A model generated the notes under the pieces. That model was not told the origin of the DNA, did not search any database, and saw only the letters and a program-made list of their open reading frames with translations. From Streptomyces milbemycinicus (lineage in GTDB: Bacteria > Actinomycetota > Actinomycetes > Streptomycetales > Streptomycetaceae): a stretch of 33,061 bases of DNA. How positions within the stretch are numbered: the stretch's first letter is position 1; every line of letters begins with the position of its first letter. Below are positions 24,136 through 32,509 of this stretch, piece by piece. The stretch is from assembly GCF_002154605.1 (NCBI RefSeq), contig NZ_MUNE01000392.1, forward strand, positions 1-33,061, in the 5' to 3' direction. The position numbers and the translations under genes were made by a program.

Positions 24136-24182
24136 CTGGCCTCCGTCGTGCCCGTCAGCCGCTTGACGGCAGCCTAGCCGCG

Positions 24183-24196
24183 CTGAAGCCCTTCAG
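24183..24196. repeat. 14-bp palindrome between kinase and stress-protein genes
   Basis: CTGAAG-CC-CTTCAG is perfectly symmetric and lies 48-61 bp upstream of the kinase start and 48 bp after the stress-protein stop. It could be a weak terminator or a regulator site; the sequence does not decide. Confidence 0.35.
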
Positions 24197-24243
24197 GGGC
24201 GGGAGTGCCCAAGTCGCCCGAGTGCTCAAGCCGCTCACCGCGC

Positions 24244-25140
24244 TCAGCTCTGCGGGACCACCGCCACCGGGCACTGCGCATGGTGCAGTACCGCGTGATT
24301 GACCAGGCCCAGCTGCATGCCGAAGTGGCCGTGCCGCCGCCGCGCCCCCACCACCAGCAGGTCGGAGTGCGCCGAGGCGTCCAGCAGGGCCTTGCGGGGC
24401 GATGCCTCGACCACGCGGTGCGCCACCGGTACGGGCGGCAGCGCCGCCGCCGAGGCGCCGCCAAGCGCCTCGTCGAGCAGTTCGCCGGCGCGTCGGGCCT
24501 GGTCCTCGGGGCTCCCGTGCTCCCCGGCCGCCTCGGCGGCCGCGTAACGCCAGGCGTGCACCGCCTCCAGCTCGCAGCCGCGCAGCCGCGCCTCGAGCAG
24601 CGCGAAGGCGTTCGCGGCCGCGCCCGCGCCGTATTCGGGCCCGCTGGGGCGCTCGCGCTCGGCGATGCCCACCGTCACCCGGTTCAGCCGGCCCTGCACA
24701 TTCTCCGGGCGGCCGCGGACCACCACCACCGGACAGTGCGCGCGGGCCGCGATCCCCAGCCCCACCGAGCCCAGCAGCAGGGACGCGAACTCCCCGCGCC
24801 CCCGCGAACCCACGACCACCGCGTCCGCGCTCTGCCCGGCACGCAGCAGGGCCGTCACCGCGTCGTCGGGCGCCACGTCGGTCATCACCTTGAGCGCCGA
24901 GGCGCGCCGCCCCGCCCGCTCGGCGGCCATGGCCAGCACGGCCTCGCTGTGGACCCGCTCGGCCGGGCGGTCCGACGAGGTCGTGGGGATATAGCCCTCG
25001 TAGCGCTCCCACAGGGACGCGTGGACGATGCGCAGCGCCAGCCCGCGCCGCGCGGCCATGCAGGCCGCCCAGTCCAGTGCGTCGAAGGCGGCGTCCGAAC
25101 CGTCCACCCCCACCACGACGGGTAGCTCCACCGCGCCCAC
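24244..25140 (-). CDS. tandem-domain universal stress protein
   Basis: 298 residues with two Usp folds. Domain 1 (about 5-145) starts VVVGVDGSDAAFDALDWA and ends in the ATP-binding motif G-2x-G-9x-G-S, seen as GSRGRGEFASLLLGS. Domain 2 (about 155-298) starts VTVGIAER and ends with GARRRHGHFGMQLG then CPVAVV; its nucleotide motif is degenerate, so only the first site may bind ATP. Tandem Usp proteins are typical members of DosR-type dormancy regulons and of stress responses in actinobacteria. The GTG at 25140 is used; a second GTG at 25131 is possible. In-frame TGA triplets recur at 9-bp spacing after the stop. Confidence 0.92.
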   Translation of the reverse strand: MGAVELPVVVGVDGSDAAFDALDWAACMAARRGLALRIVHASLWERYEGYIPTTSSDRPAERVHSEAVLAMAAERAGRRASALKVMTDVAPDDAVTALLRAGQSADAVVVGSRGRGEFASLLLGSVGLGIAARAHCPVVVVRGRPENVQGRLNRVTVGIAERERPSGPEYGAGAAANAFALLEARLRGCELEAVHAWRYAAAEAAGEHGSPEDQARRAGELLDEALGGASAAALPPVPVAHRVVEASPRKALLDASAHSDLLVVGARRRHGHFGMQLGLVNHAVLHHAQCPVAVVPQS

Positions 25141-25307
25141 CGCCTCTCATGTCCGCACATGGATGTGTTCCTACCCATTGTCCTGCCGGGAGGCGGCCGG
25201 GGGAGTAGGGACCGGTCAGCGCGCGTGGCGGGCCGGTGAGCACAAGAGGGCGGGTGAGCGCGGGCGGGCGGCGCGGGCGGGTGAGCGTGGGTGGCCGATG
25301 GAGCAGT

Positions 25308-25823
25308 TCAGCGCAGCCGCATGGCGAGCGTCACCACGGCCCCCACCGCGCCTGCGCTGACCGCGAGCCGGTCGGTGACCAGGCGGGTCAGCCACAGCCC
25401 GCGTCCGCTGGTCGCGCCGTCCAGGCCCGGCAGGATCCGGGGGATGACGTCCTCGGAGAAACCGGGGCCGGAGTCGCTGATCCGGCACTCCAACTCGTTG
25501 CCGACCCGGCGCAGCAGCAGGGCCCCCTGCCCGCCCGCGTGCTCCACCGCGTTGGTGGCGACCGCGTCCACGGCCAGGACGAAGTCGCCCCGGCGGGTCT
25601 CGGCCAGCCCGGCCCAGGCCGCGCACTCCTCGATCTGCACGCGCAGCACCGGCAGCTCGCGTGCGGTGAAGCGGCGCTGCAGCAGACGTTCGGCGGCTTG
25701 ATCGGCTGGATCGGCGGACCACAGGCGGGGTTGCGCCGGCACCGGTGCCTCCCGTTGACGAGTGCGAGCGACAGCAGGGTCGATGAAGGAGCCGAGGATA
25801 CGGGCCATGGGCCGCCCGCGCAT
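25308..25823 (-). CDS. ATP-binding protein, RsbW-like (second in window)
   Basis: 171 residues from the ATG at 25823; an ATG at 25808 gives 166 residues and neither has a strong ribosome binding site. The first 50 residues are basic and unstructured-looking. The ATPase core has N-box VLAVDAVATNAVEHAGGQ, G1-box ISDSGPGF and G2-like GATSGRGLWLTRLVTDRL, better conserved than in the homologue at 13419. Such proteins can be anti-sigma factors or serine kinases in partner-switching systems. It stands between the stress protein and the phosphoketolase genes on the same strand, with gaps over 120 bp, so co-transcription is uncertain. No STAS partner is next to it. Confidence 0.83.
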   Translation of the reverse strand: MRGRPMARILGSFIDPAVARTRQREAPVPAQPRLWSADPADQAAERLLQRRFTARELPVLRVQIEECAAWAGLAETRRGDFVLAVDAVATNAVEHAGGQGALLLRRVGNELECRISDSGPGFSEDVIPRILPGLDGATSGRGLWLTRLVTDRLAVSAGAVGAVVTLAMRLR

Positions 25824-25949
25824 GCCAGGACCGGCGATGACGACTCGGGCACCATTTGTGAACGGAAGTGGACGTACGGCGCCCGCAATTTACTCGGCCG
25901 CGTACCGCTTTCTATCGGCTACCGCTGCCCAGCAATCCGCTCAGTCTGC

Positions 25950-28331
25950 TCATCCCGGCCAGCTCCACTGCACCACCTCCGGCAGATCCACACCGTGCCG
26001 CCGGATCCAGTCGTGGTGCCGATGGCGCATGTCCGCCATGGCCTGGCGCAGCCCGGCGGCGCGCACCGCGAGTCCAGGCACCCGGTCCAGCACGTCCATG
26101 ACCAGCCGATAGCGGTCGAGGTCATTGCGTACGACCATGTCGAAGGGCGTGGTCGTGGTGCCCATCTCCTGGTAGCCGCGCACATGGAGCCGCGGGTGGA
26201 CGGCCCGCCGGTAGGTGAGCCGGTGGATCAGCCACGGATAGCCGTGATACGCGAAGATCACCGGCCGGTCGCGGGTGAACACGGCGTCGAACTCGAGGTC
26301 CGTCAGCCCGTGCGGATGCCGCTGACGCGGCAGCAGCTTGGTCATGTCGACGACGTTCACGACCCGGACGGCCAGCTCCGGCAGCCGCGTACGCAGGATC
26401 GACGCCGCGGCCAGCACCTCCTGGGTCGGCACGTCCCCCGCGCAGGCGAGGACCACCTCCGGCTCGTCGCCCGGCCGCTCCGTCCCCGCCCACTCCCAGA
26501 TGCCGAGGCCGCGCGCGCAGTGGTCACGGGCCGGCTGCGGGCCGAGCCAGTCGAAACAGGGCTGCTTGCCCGCCACCACCACATTGACCACGTCCCGGGT
26601 GCGCAGCACATGATCGGCGACGCACAGCAGGGTGTTGGTGTCCGGCGGTAGGTACACACGCACCGTGTACGGGTCCTTGTTGAGGACGTGGTCGACGAAC
26701 CCGGGGTTCTGATGCGAGAAACCATTGTGGTCCTGCCGCCACACATGTGAGGTCAGCAGGTAGTTCAGAGCGGCGATCGGGGCCCGCCAGGGGATGGTAC
26801 GCGCGGTCTGGACCCACTTGACGTGCTGGGCGGCCATGCTCGCGACGATGTCGGTGAACGCCTCGTACGAGGAGAACAGACCGTGCCGCCCGGTCAGCAG
26901 ATACCCCTCGAGCCAGCCCTGGCACAGATGCTCGGACAGCACCTCCATGACCCGGCCGTGCGGCCCCAGGTGCTCATCCGTCTCCACCGTCTCGGCCTGC
27001 CAGGCCTTGTCCGTCACCGCGTACACGTCCTGCAGCCGGTTGGACGCCGTCTCGTCCGGCCCGACCAGGCGGAAGTCGCGGCGCTCGGCCGTGTCGGCCA
27101 TCACCTGGCGCAGCAAACCGCCGAGCACCCGCGTCGGCTCGTGCAGCCGGGTGCCGGGCTTGTCCACGGCGACGGCGTGCCCGGCCAGATCGGGCAGCGG
27201 CAGCTCGCGCAGCAGCCGGCCGCCGTTGGCGTGCGGATTGGCGCCGAGCCTGCGGTCGCCCGCCGGCACACAGACCAGTACCTCGGGGCGCGGGCGGCCG
27301 TCGGCGCCGAAGAGCTCGTCCGGCCGGTACGAGCGCAGCCACCGCTCCAGCTGCCGCAGCCGCCCCGGATCCTCCCGGACCCCGGCGAGCGGCACCTGAT
27401 GGGCGCGCCAGGTGTCTTCCACGGGGACCCCGTCCACCTTGGCCGGGCCGGTCCAGCCCTTGGGCGTGCGCAGCACGATCAACGGCCAGTGCGGCCGCTT
27501 CCGCGCCCCGTCACCCTCGCGCGCGGCCCGCTGGAAGGCGGCGATCCGGTCCAGCGCGAGATCGAGCGCCGCCGCCATGTCGTGGTGCGCCTGCGCCGGG
27601 TCCGCACCCGCGGTGGCGGTGACGTACAGCGGCTCGTGGCCGTAGCCGCGCAGCAGCTCGTCCAGCTCGCCCTCGGGCAGCCGGGCCAGCACGGCAGGAT
27701 TGGCGATCTTGTAGCCGTTGAGGTGCAGCACCGGCAGCACGGCCCCGTCGTACACCGGATCCAGGAACTTGTTCGAATGCCAGGACGCGGCCAGCGGCCC
27801 GGTCTCCGCCTCCCCGTCGCCGATCACACAGGTGACCACCAGACCGGGGTTGTCCAGCGCCGCGCCATAGCCGTGCGCGAGGGAGTAGCCGAGCTCGCCG
27901 CCCTCGTGGAACGAGCCGGGCACCTGCGGCGAGGCATGGCTGGGCACCCCGCCGGGCGTGGAGAACTGGCGGAAGAGCCGGGCCATCCCGGCGAGGTCCC
28001 GCCCCACGTCCGGACACAGCTCCCCGTACGTGCCGTCCAGCCAGGCCCCGGCGAACACGGCCGGCCCGCCGTGGCCCGGGCCCCAGACGCACACCGCGTC
28101 CAGGTCACGTGCCGAGATCACCCGGTTCATATGCGTGTAGACCAGGTTCAGCCCGGGACAGGTGCCCCAGTGGCCCAGCAGCCGCGGTTTGATGTGCTCG
28201 GGGCGCAACGGCTCGGCCAGCAGCGGATTGCCGGTCAGATAGATCTGGCCCGCCGCCAGGTAGTTCAGCGCCCGCCAGTGGGCGTCCAGGCTGTGCAGCT
28301 CGCGGTCGGTGAGCGTGGCTTGCGGTCCCAT
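25950..28331 (-). CDS. phosphoketolase (xylulose-5-phosphate/fructose-6-phosphate)
   Basis: 793 residues, the normal family length. The ATG at 28331 has GGAG 6 nt upstream. The enzyme is a thiamine-diphosphate lyase that cleaves xylulose 5-phosphate (and often fructose 6-phosphate) with phosphate to acetyl phosphate plus a sugar phosphate. Diagnostic stretches: [29 protein letters not shown], the ThDP/Mg motif [22 protein letters not shown] and the C-terminal [28 protein letters not shown]. All expected catalytic regions appear intact. It is cytoplasmic. Its place beside stress and redox regulators suggests a low-oxygen or carbon-overflow role, making acetyl phosphate and ATP via acetate kinase; that role is inferred. 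Confidence 0.97.
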   Translation of the reverse strand: MGPQATLTDRELHSLDAHWRALNYLAAGQIYLTGNPLLAEPLRPEHIKPRLLGHWGTCPGLNLVYTHMNRVISARDLDAVCVWGPGHGGPAVFAGAWLDGTYGELCPDVGRDLAGMARLFRQFSTPGGVPSHASPQVPGSFHEGGELGYSLAHGYGAALDNPGLVVTCVIGDGEAETGPLAASWHSNKFLDPVYDGAVLPVLHLNGYKIANPAVLARLPEGELDELLRGYGHEPLYVTATAGADPAQAHHDMAAALDLALDRIAAFQRAAREGDGARKRPHWPLIVLRTPKGWTGPAKVDGVPVEDTWRAHQVPLAGVREDPGRLRQLERWLRSYRPDELFGADGRPRPEVLVCVPAGDRRLGANPHANGGRLLRELPLPDLAGHAVAVDKPGTRLHEPTRVLGGLLRQVMADTAERRDFRLVGPDETASNRLQDVYAVTDKAWQAETVETDEHLGPHGRVMEVLSEHLCQGWLEGYLLTGRHGLFSSYEAFTDIVASMAAQHVKWVQTARTIPWRAPIAALNYLLTSHVWRQDHNGFSHQNPGFVDHVLNKDPYTVRVYLPPDTNTLLCVADHVLRTRDVVNVVVAGKQPCFDWLGPQPARDHCARGLGIWEWAGTERPGDEPEVVLACAGDVPTQEVLAAASILRTRLPELAVRVVNVVDMTKLLPRQRHPHGLTDLEFDAVFTRDRPVIFAYHGYPWLIHRLTYRRAVHPRLHVRGYQEMGTTTTPFDMVVRNDLDRYRLVMDVLDRVPGLAVRAAGLRQAMADMRHRHHDWIRRHGVDLPEVVQWSWPG

Positions 28332-28397
28332 GCGTGACTCCGTGAGAGACGGCGACCTCAGGACCCATGTACGACCATGCCACAAGCCGGGCACGGC

Positions 28398-28447
28398 CGC
28401 CCTTCGGCCCGCGCTCGCGACCCGCTCTCACGGCCCGCCGAAGGGCG
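28398..28447. repeat. inverted repeat in a divergent promoter region
   Basis: CGCCCTTCGG (28398-28407) and CCGAAGGGCG (28438-28447) are perfect inverses 30 nt apart, between the divergent phosphoketolase (start 28331) and cyclic-nucleotide-binding gene (start 28478). It could be two half-sites or a stem-loop in the leader. Confidence 0.4.
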
Positions 28448-28477
28448 CGGAGGGGCGGGAGACGGCACAGTGAGGAC

Positions 28478-28927
28478 ATGAAGGGACTTCTCAGCCCGCT
28501 CAAGACGGAGCACCGCGATCGGCTGATGGCGCTCGCCCGCGAAGTGTCCTTCCCCGCGGGCAGCCGCATCTTCGAGGAGGGGCGCAAGGCCGACCGCTTC
28601 TGGATCATCCGCACCGGTTCGGTCACCCTCGATCTGCACGTCCCCGGCCGGCGCGCCGCCGTGATCGAGACGCTGGGCCCCGGCGAGCTGATCGGCTGGT
28701 CCTGGCTCTTCCCGCCGGACACCTGGCATCTGGGCGCGGAGGCACTCAGCCCGGTGCGCGCACACGAATTCGACGCGGAGGCAGTACGCAGGCTGTGCGA
28801 CGAGGACACCGAGCTCGGCTACGCGCTCGCCCTCGCCTGCGCCCAGGTGATCGGACGCCGGCTGCAGTCCGCCCGCGCCCGCCTGCTGGACCTGTACGGG
28901 CCGTACGCGGGCGGCATATCGCCATGA
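28478..28927 (+). CDS. cyclic nucleotide-binding (Crp/Fnr sensor) domain protein without HTH
   Basis: 149 residues. The ATG at 28478 follows a GAGG that is too close to be a typical ribosome binding site. The whole protein is one cNMP-binding beta-roll: PLKTEHRDRLMALAREVSFP, AGSRIFEEGRKADRFWIIRT, GSVTLDLH and the phosphate-binding-cassette position GPGELIGWSWLFPP, then a C-helix. It ends soon after (RLLDLYGPYAGGISP), so the DNA-binding helix-turn-helix of Crp/Fnr is absent. The Trp-rich GWSWLFPP cassette departs from the cAMP-binding RxSxV/T motif, so a nucleotide ligand is doubtful. It may act as a stand-alone sensor or partner protein. Divergent from the phosphoketolase gene. Confidence 0.85.
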   Translation: MKGLLSPLKTEHRDRLMALAREVSFPAGSRIFEEGRKADRFWIIRTGSVTLDLHVPGRRAAVIETLGPGELIGWSWLFPPDTWHLGAEALSPVRAHEFDAEAVRRLCDEDTELGYALALACAQVIGRRLQSARARLLDLYGPYAGGISP

Positions 28928-28990
28928 CCGGCGGTGTATGGCCGTGACCGGTGGCGTGTCGCCGTGACCGGCGGCATATTGCCGTGAACG
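28911..28990. repeat. four tandem 20-bp repeats over a stop codon
   Basis: Units: GCGGCATATCGCCATGACCG (28911), GCGGTGTATGGCCGTGACCG (28931), GTGGCGTGTCGCCGTGACCG (28951), GCGGCATATTGCCGTGAACG (28971). The stop codon of the cyclic-nucleotide-binding gene is inside the first (28925-28927). As 20 is not a multiple of 3, the repeated TGA falls in all three frames. The array ends 50 bp before the thioredoxin-like gene. Confidence 0.9.
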
Positions 28991-29040
28991 GACTGGGACC
29001 CGGGCGCCGGGACGCGCCCGCGACCTGCGAAGCTGATCGC

Positions 29041-29646
29041 ATGAACACCCGTCATTTCACCTCCGGTTCGGCCGCTGTACTGGCCGCCGCCCTCCTCCTG
29101 TCGGCCTGCGGGGCGGGGACGAGCTCCATCGGGGACTCCGGGGACGGCTCCTCGAAGCAGGGCGGCGGCAACGAGGTGATCAGCAGCTACGCTCCGGGCG
29201 AGCGCAAGCAACTGCGGGAGATCTCCGGCAAGACCCTCGAGGGCAAGCCGCTGGACCTCGCGGACTACAAGGGCCATGTCGTCGTGGTCAACCTCTGGGG
29301 CTCGAACTGCGCGCCGTGCCGGGCCGAGGCGCCCAATCTGGTGAAGGTGGCCAAGGAGACCGAGGCCGAGGGCGTACGGTTCGTCGGCATCAACACCCGG
29401 GACCCGAGCCGGGAGGCGGCCATCAGGTTCGAGGAGGAGTACGGCGTCTCGTACCCCAGCCTCTACGACCAGATGGGCAGGATCGTGCTCAAGCTCCCCC
29501 GGGGCAGTGTCAACCCGCAGGCCATCCCCTCGACCATCTTCCTCGACGGCAGTGGACGGCTCGCTGCCCGTGCGCTGGTGCCGCTCAGCGAGCGGGATCT
29601 GCGCGGGGTGCTGCGACCGCTCATCGCGGAGCAGAAGAAGGCTTGA
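29041..29646 (+). CDS. TlpA/ResA-like lipoprotein thioredoxin
   Basis: 201 residues. The signal peptide ends in the lipobox LLLSAC with lipidated C23, followed by a Ser/Gly-rich linker, so it is anchored on the outer face of the membrane. The thioredoxin fold has [15 protein letters not shown] with the redox pair C90-x2-C93, and the cis-Pro segment [12 protein letters not shown]. Such proteins reduce or exchange disulfides, often for cytochrome c maturation. Here there is no ccd or ccs gene nearby. The upstream tandem repeats and the regulator gene downstream (127-bp gap) place it in the redox/stress island. Confidence 0.93.
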   Translation: MNTRHFTSGSAAVLAAALLLSACGAGTSSIGDSGDGSSKQGGGNEVISSYAPGERKQLREISGKTLEGKPLDLADYKGHVVVVNLWGSNCAPCRAEAPNLVKVAKETEAEGVRFVGINTRDPSREAAIRFEEEYGVSYPSLYDQMGRIVLKLPRGSVNPQAIPSTIFLDGSGRLAARALVPLSERDLRGVLRPLIAEQKKA

Positions 29647-29773
29647 GGCGGCCCGCGGCCAGGTGTTCGGGCGGCCGGGGGCCGAACGGCCCCTTACCTC
29701 GCGCCGCGGCGGGGCGGAAAGCTGGGCGGCCGATCACGACCGGCGCGTCCCGCGCGCCATGGAGGGAGAGGCA

Positions 29774-30475
29774 GTGGCAGAGGCGGCCGACCTCGCGAGG
29801 CCCGAGACACGCATCGGGGTCTTTCTGCTCGACGACCACGAGGTGGTGCGCCGCGGACTGCGCGATCTGCTCGACGCGGAGCCAGACCTGTGCGTGGTGG
29901 GGGAGGCGGCCAACGCGCGCGAGGCCATCGCCCGTGCCCCCGCCGTCCGGCCCCGGGTCGCGGTGCTCGACGTACGGCTCGGCTCCTCGGCCGAGGGCGG
30001 CGACCACGAGGGCATCGAGGTGTGCCGCGAACTACGGGCCCGGCTCCCCGATTTGGCCTGTCTGATGCTCACCTCCTTCGACGACGACGAAGCGCTCTTC
30101 GACGCCATCATGGCGGGGGCGGCGGGCTATGTGCTCAAGCAGATCAACGGCTCCGACCTGGTGTCGGCCGTACGCACCGTGGCCGGCGGCCGGTCCATGC
30201 TCGACCCGGGCGCGACCGCGCGGGTGATGGCCCGGCTGCGCGGGCCGCAGCCCAGCGGACCGGTGGAGCTGGAGCGGCTGTCGCCGCGCGAGCGGGAGAT
30301 CCTGGAGCTCATCGGCGAAGGGCTGACCAACCGCCAGATCGCCGAGCGGCTGTTCCTCGCCGAGAAGACGGTCAAGAACCGCATCTCGACGATCTTGTCC
30401 AAGCTGGGCGTGGGACGGCGCATTCAGGCGGCGGTCATCGCCGAACGGATCAGGGACCGGCGCGCGGCGGAGTGA
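29774..30475 (+). CDS. DevR/DosR-type LuxR response regulator
   Basis: 233 residues from a GTG at 29774, preceded by a GGAGGGAGAGG purine run; an ATG at 29759 lacks such a site. The receiver starts [19 protein letters not shown], very like DevR/DosR, with D20/D21, phosphorylated D66 in AVLDVRLG and the switch Lys in GAAGYVLKQ. The C-terminal helix-turn-helix has [20 protein letters not shown] then [20 protein letters not shown]. DosR regulators activate dormancy genes under hypoxia or NO when phosphorylated by DosS/DosT kinases; the GAF kinase at 22387 is the natural partner. Nearby genes (Usp, Rv1733c-like, phosphoketolase) are plausible targets. Confidence 0.92.
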   Translation: MAEAADLARPETRIGVFLLDDHEVVRRGLRDLLDAEPDLCVVGEAANAREAIARAPAVRPRVAVLDVRLGSSAEGGDHEGIEVCRELRARLPDLACLMLTSFDDDEALFDAIMAGAAGYVLKQINGSDLVSAVRTVAGGRSMLDPGATARVMARLRGPQPSGPVELERLSPREREILELIGEGLTNRQIAERLFLAEKTVKNRISTILSKLGVGRRIQAAVIAERIRDRRAAE

Positions 30476-30525
30476 TGTCGCTTGGGCCGGGAATCGCCGT
30501 GGGGTGTGCCGACTCGTGTGGGGCC

Positions 30526-30575
30526 GACGTTCGCGTGGAGCTGACGTTCGCGTGGAGCTGACGTTTGTGTGGGGC
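30526..30575. repeat. 17-bp tandem repeats feeding into a hairpin
   Basis: GACGTTCGCGTGGAGCT at 30526-30542 and 30543-30559 are identical; GACGTTTGTGTGGGGC (30560-30575) is a diverged third copy, whose end forms the base of the hairpin arm. Confidence 0.8.
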
Positions 30576-30610
30576 GCGAGACCGGACTCCCCTTCCGGTC
30601 TCGCGCCCCA
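30570..30610. terminator. strong bidirectional hairpin terminator
   Basis: Two perfect 17-nt arms (30570-30586, ending GAGACCGGA, and 30594-30610, starting TCCGGTCTC) surround a 7-nt loop. It lies about 95 nt after the DevR-like stop and downstream of the convergent MOSC gene. No U-tract is present. Confidence 0.85.
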
Positions 30611-30781
30611 CGCGCGCACGGGGGCACGCCCGTCCGTGGCTCCTCACCGCAGTGGAGTGGGAGCCCGGCACGCCCCGGTGGCGAGGGTGGTTCCCAGGCC
30701 CTGGTCATCAGCATCGGGGGCCGTGTACTCATCGGAAAGGGGCCGAACGGCCCTGATGGCCGGGCCGGACGGGGCCATCGG

Positions 30782-31669
30782 CTACTCGAGGATCTCCACC
30801 CGGTCGCCCAACCGCAGTGTCCCCGCGCCGCGCCCTTCCCCCAAGAGCCCTACGGCCGAGGGAAGTTCGGGGAGCTCGGGGAATTCCGGGACGAGGTTCT
30901 GCCCGAAGAGGAGCTGATCGCCGGCGCGCCGGTGGCGGGCCAGCGTACGCAGCGGCTCCTTGCCGCGCTCGGCGGTCTCCTGGTCGGTGGTGGTGATCAC
31001 GCACCGGGCACAGGGCTTGGCGACCCGGAAGACGACCTCGCCGATCCGTATCCGCAGCCAGTCGTCCTCGGCCCAGGGCGCGGTGCCCTCGATCACCACA
31101 TTCGGCCGGAAGCGGTTCATCGGCAGCGGCCCCTCGTCCGGGTGATCCCCTTGAGCGATGAGCGAGTTGAGCGCGTCCAGCGACGCGGTGGTGGTCAGCA
31201 GCAGCGGAAACTCGTCCGCGAGGCTCACGGTCTCGCCCCCGCGCGCGAAATCCGGAGTCAGCGGCCGGCGGCGGGCCGGATCGTCCAGATGGACCAGGCG
31301 GACCGGAGAGCCCAGAAAGCCGCTGAACCATTCGTCGGCCGCAGCGCCCGCCGACACCACCTCGACGGCTTCCTTGTGCAGCCACACGGTCGACACCGCC
31401 GCGGCGTCCCCCGGCTCGGGCACGGCGACGGTCAGCGGCTCATGGTCGGCAGCACTGAGCCGGATGCCGCCACCGGGCAGCGGCTCGGCGGAAACCAGCG
31501 CCATCCGGGCCTGCTGGCGCTGCGTCACATACCGTCCGCCGGGCTCGACGACCATCCACCTCCGGTCTCCCGCAAGCCCCCACGGCTCGACGACCGCCTC
31601 GAGGGGAGCGGTCCCCGCGACCGACTTGACGGGGTACACGTGGATAGCGCTCAGCGCTGGATTGACCAT
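30782..31669 (-). CDS. MOSC domain protein (YcbX/mARC-like)
   Basis: 295 residues from the ATG at 31669. An N-terminal MOSC_N beta-barrel starts LSAIHVYPVKSVAGTAPLEA and contains GLAGDRRWMVVE. The C-terminal MOSC domain has MNRFRPNVVIEG, then KPCARCVITTTD with the conserved cofactor Cys C223. In YcbX and mARC proteins this Cys binds the molybdenum cofactor and the enzyme reduces N-hydroxylated substrates with an electron partner. No ferredoxin domain is fused here, unlike E. coli YcbX, so a separate reductase is needed. It is monocistronic; the substrate is unknown. Confidence 0.92.
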   Translation of the reverse strand: MVNPALSAIHVYPVKSVAGTAPLEAVVEPWGLAGDRRWMVVEPGGRYVTQRQQARMALVSAEPLPGGGIRLSAADHEPLTVAVPEPGDAAAVSTVWLHKEAVEVVSAGAAADEWFSGFLGSPVRLVHLDDPARRRPLTPDFARGGETVSLADEFPLLLTTTASLDALNSLIAQGDHPDEGPLPMNRFRPNVVIEGTAPWAEDDWLRIRIGEVVFRVAKPCARCVITTTDQETAERGKEPLRTLARHRRAGDQLLFGQNLVPEFPELPELPSAVGLLGEGRGAGTLRLGDRVEILE

Positions 31670-31731
31670 GCCGACAATCTTGCCAGCCTGGTCCGACAGC
31701 GTCGTGTCAAAGTCACCCCACGGGTTCGACC

Positions 31732-31758
31732 GGCCCGGCCCCCATCCGGGGCCGGGCC
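31732..31758 (-). terminator. hairpin terminator of the Pro/Gln-rich protein gene
   Basis: GGCCCGGCCCC (31732-31742) pairs perfectly with GGGGCCGGGCC (31748-31758) over a 5-nt loop, 17 nt after the stop at 31776. It also isolates the MOSC gene from upstream transcription. Confidence 0.8.
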
Positions 31759-31775
31759 CCGCCGCGCAGGGCGGC

Positions 31776-32282
31776 TCAGTAACCGGCCCCCGGCTGCTGC
31801 GGCCGGCCCTGGTACTGCTGACGGCCGTAGGGGTCCTCGTACGGCGACGGCGCGGGCGCCGCCGGCCGGGGTGCGGCGGGGCGCGGCATGGCCGGGCGCA
31901 TCGCCTCGTAGCCGTTGGGCGCCGCCGGACGCTGCTGCTGCGGGGGCTGCTGCTGCGGCCCCGGGTAGCCGCGCGGACCCGTCGACTGCGGCGGGATGTA
32001 CGGCGAGGGCGTCTGCTGCAGCCCGCCGGGCTGCGGCTGCCCACCACCCATCTGGTATCCCTGCGAGGGGTTGTACTGCGAGGAGGAGGGCGCGGCCGGC
32101 AGCGCCGGAAGCGCGGAGGGCAACGCCGGGAGGTGGCTGCCGGTGTCGTACGGCGGGGCCACTCGGATGGGCGCGATCTGTGGTGTCCCCCGCTCGGCGA
32201 CGAGACTGTCGTAGATGGGGGTGTCCGGGAAGGACGACGAGGAGTAGTAGCCGCTGCCGTAGCTACCGCGGGGGGAGGTCAT
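31776..32282 (-). CDS. Pro/Gln/Gly/Tyr-rich low-complexity protein (DUF6643-like)
   Basis: 168 residues. The start MTSPRGSYGSGYYSSSSFPD and the following TPIYDSLVAERGTPQIAPIR form a short conserved-looking N-terminal block. The remainder is low complexity, rich in Pro, Gln, Ala, Gly and Tyr, and probably disordered. I associate this start with the Streptomyces DUF6643 family from memory only. There is no signal peptide, so it is cytoplasmic. The ATG at 32282 has TAACTT 7 nt upstream, suggesting a leaderless message. It lies divergent from the TerD gene (227-bp gap), which hints at a functional link to tellurite/stress-type Ter proteins. Confidence 0.75.
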   Translation of the reverse strand: MTSPRGSYGSGYYSSSSFPDTPIYDSLVAERGTPQIAPIRVAPPYDTGSHLPALPSALPALPAAPSSSQYNPSQGYQMGGGQPQPGGLQQTPSPYIPPQSTGPRGYPGPQQQPPQQQRPAAPNGYEAMRPAMPRPAAPRPAAPAPSPYEDPYGRQQYQGRPQQPGAGY

Positions 32283-32509
32283 AGCCCTTAAGTTAAGCCC
32301 ACGATGTGCCGATTGGGGAGTCCGGTAAGAGGGTTGTTTTACCGGCTGGGAGCGGTCGGCGTTCCCTAATCCGAGCGAATCTGGCAAAAACGGTCGGCAG
32401 GGTACGTTGAGATCCTGTAAAGAGCTCGTTTTCGACGGGTTACCGATCGCGGTCCGATGATCGTGTGTCCGTGGCCGAAATGAACAGATCAGAAAGGCAG
32501 GGGGACAGC
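32283..32509. other. divergent promoter region of the Pro/Gln-rich and TerD genes
   Basis: 227 bp, less GC-rich than the genes. On the minus strand TAACTT (32290-32295) is a likely -10 for the leaderless Pro/Gln-rich gene. On the plus side, TTGAGA and TTCGAC-like -35 candidates occur in 32400-32440 and AGGGGG lies 5 nt before the TerD start. I cannot choose the exact TerD promoter. Confidence 0.4.

Larger units (their letters stand above)
30476..30781. other. intergenic region between convergent genes
   Basis: 306 bp between the DevR-like gene and the MOSC gene. It holds the 17-bp tandem repeats (30526-30575) and a strong hairpin (30570-30610). After the hairpin, 30611-30781 shows no recognised element or gene; frames crossing it lack ribosome binding sites and codon bias. 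Confidence 0.6.

Noticed and set aside
25208..25218. GGGACCGGTCA as a DosR-type box upstream of the stress protein
   Set aside because: Only a short palindromic core (GACCGGTC) is present. I found no matching site before the Rv1733c-like, kinase or phosphoketolase genes, so a regulon motif cannot be claimed.
25231..25300. Repeated GGGCGGGTGAGCG-like stretches after the ATPase gene
   Set aside because: Low-complexity G-rich sequence with irregular spacing. No stable unit or hairpin could be defined.
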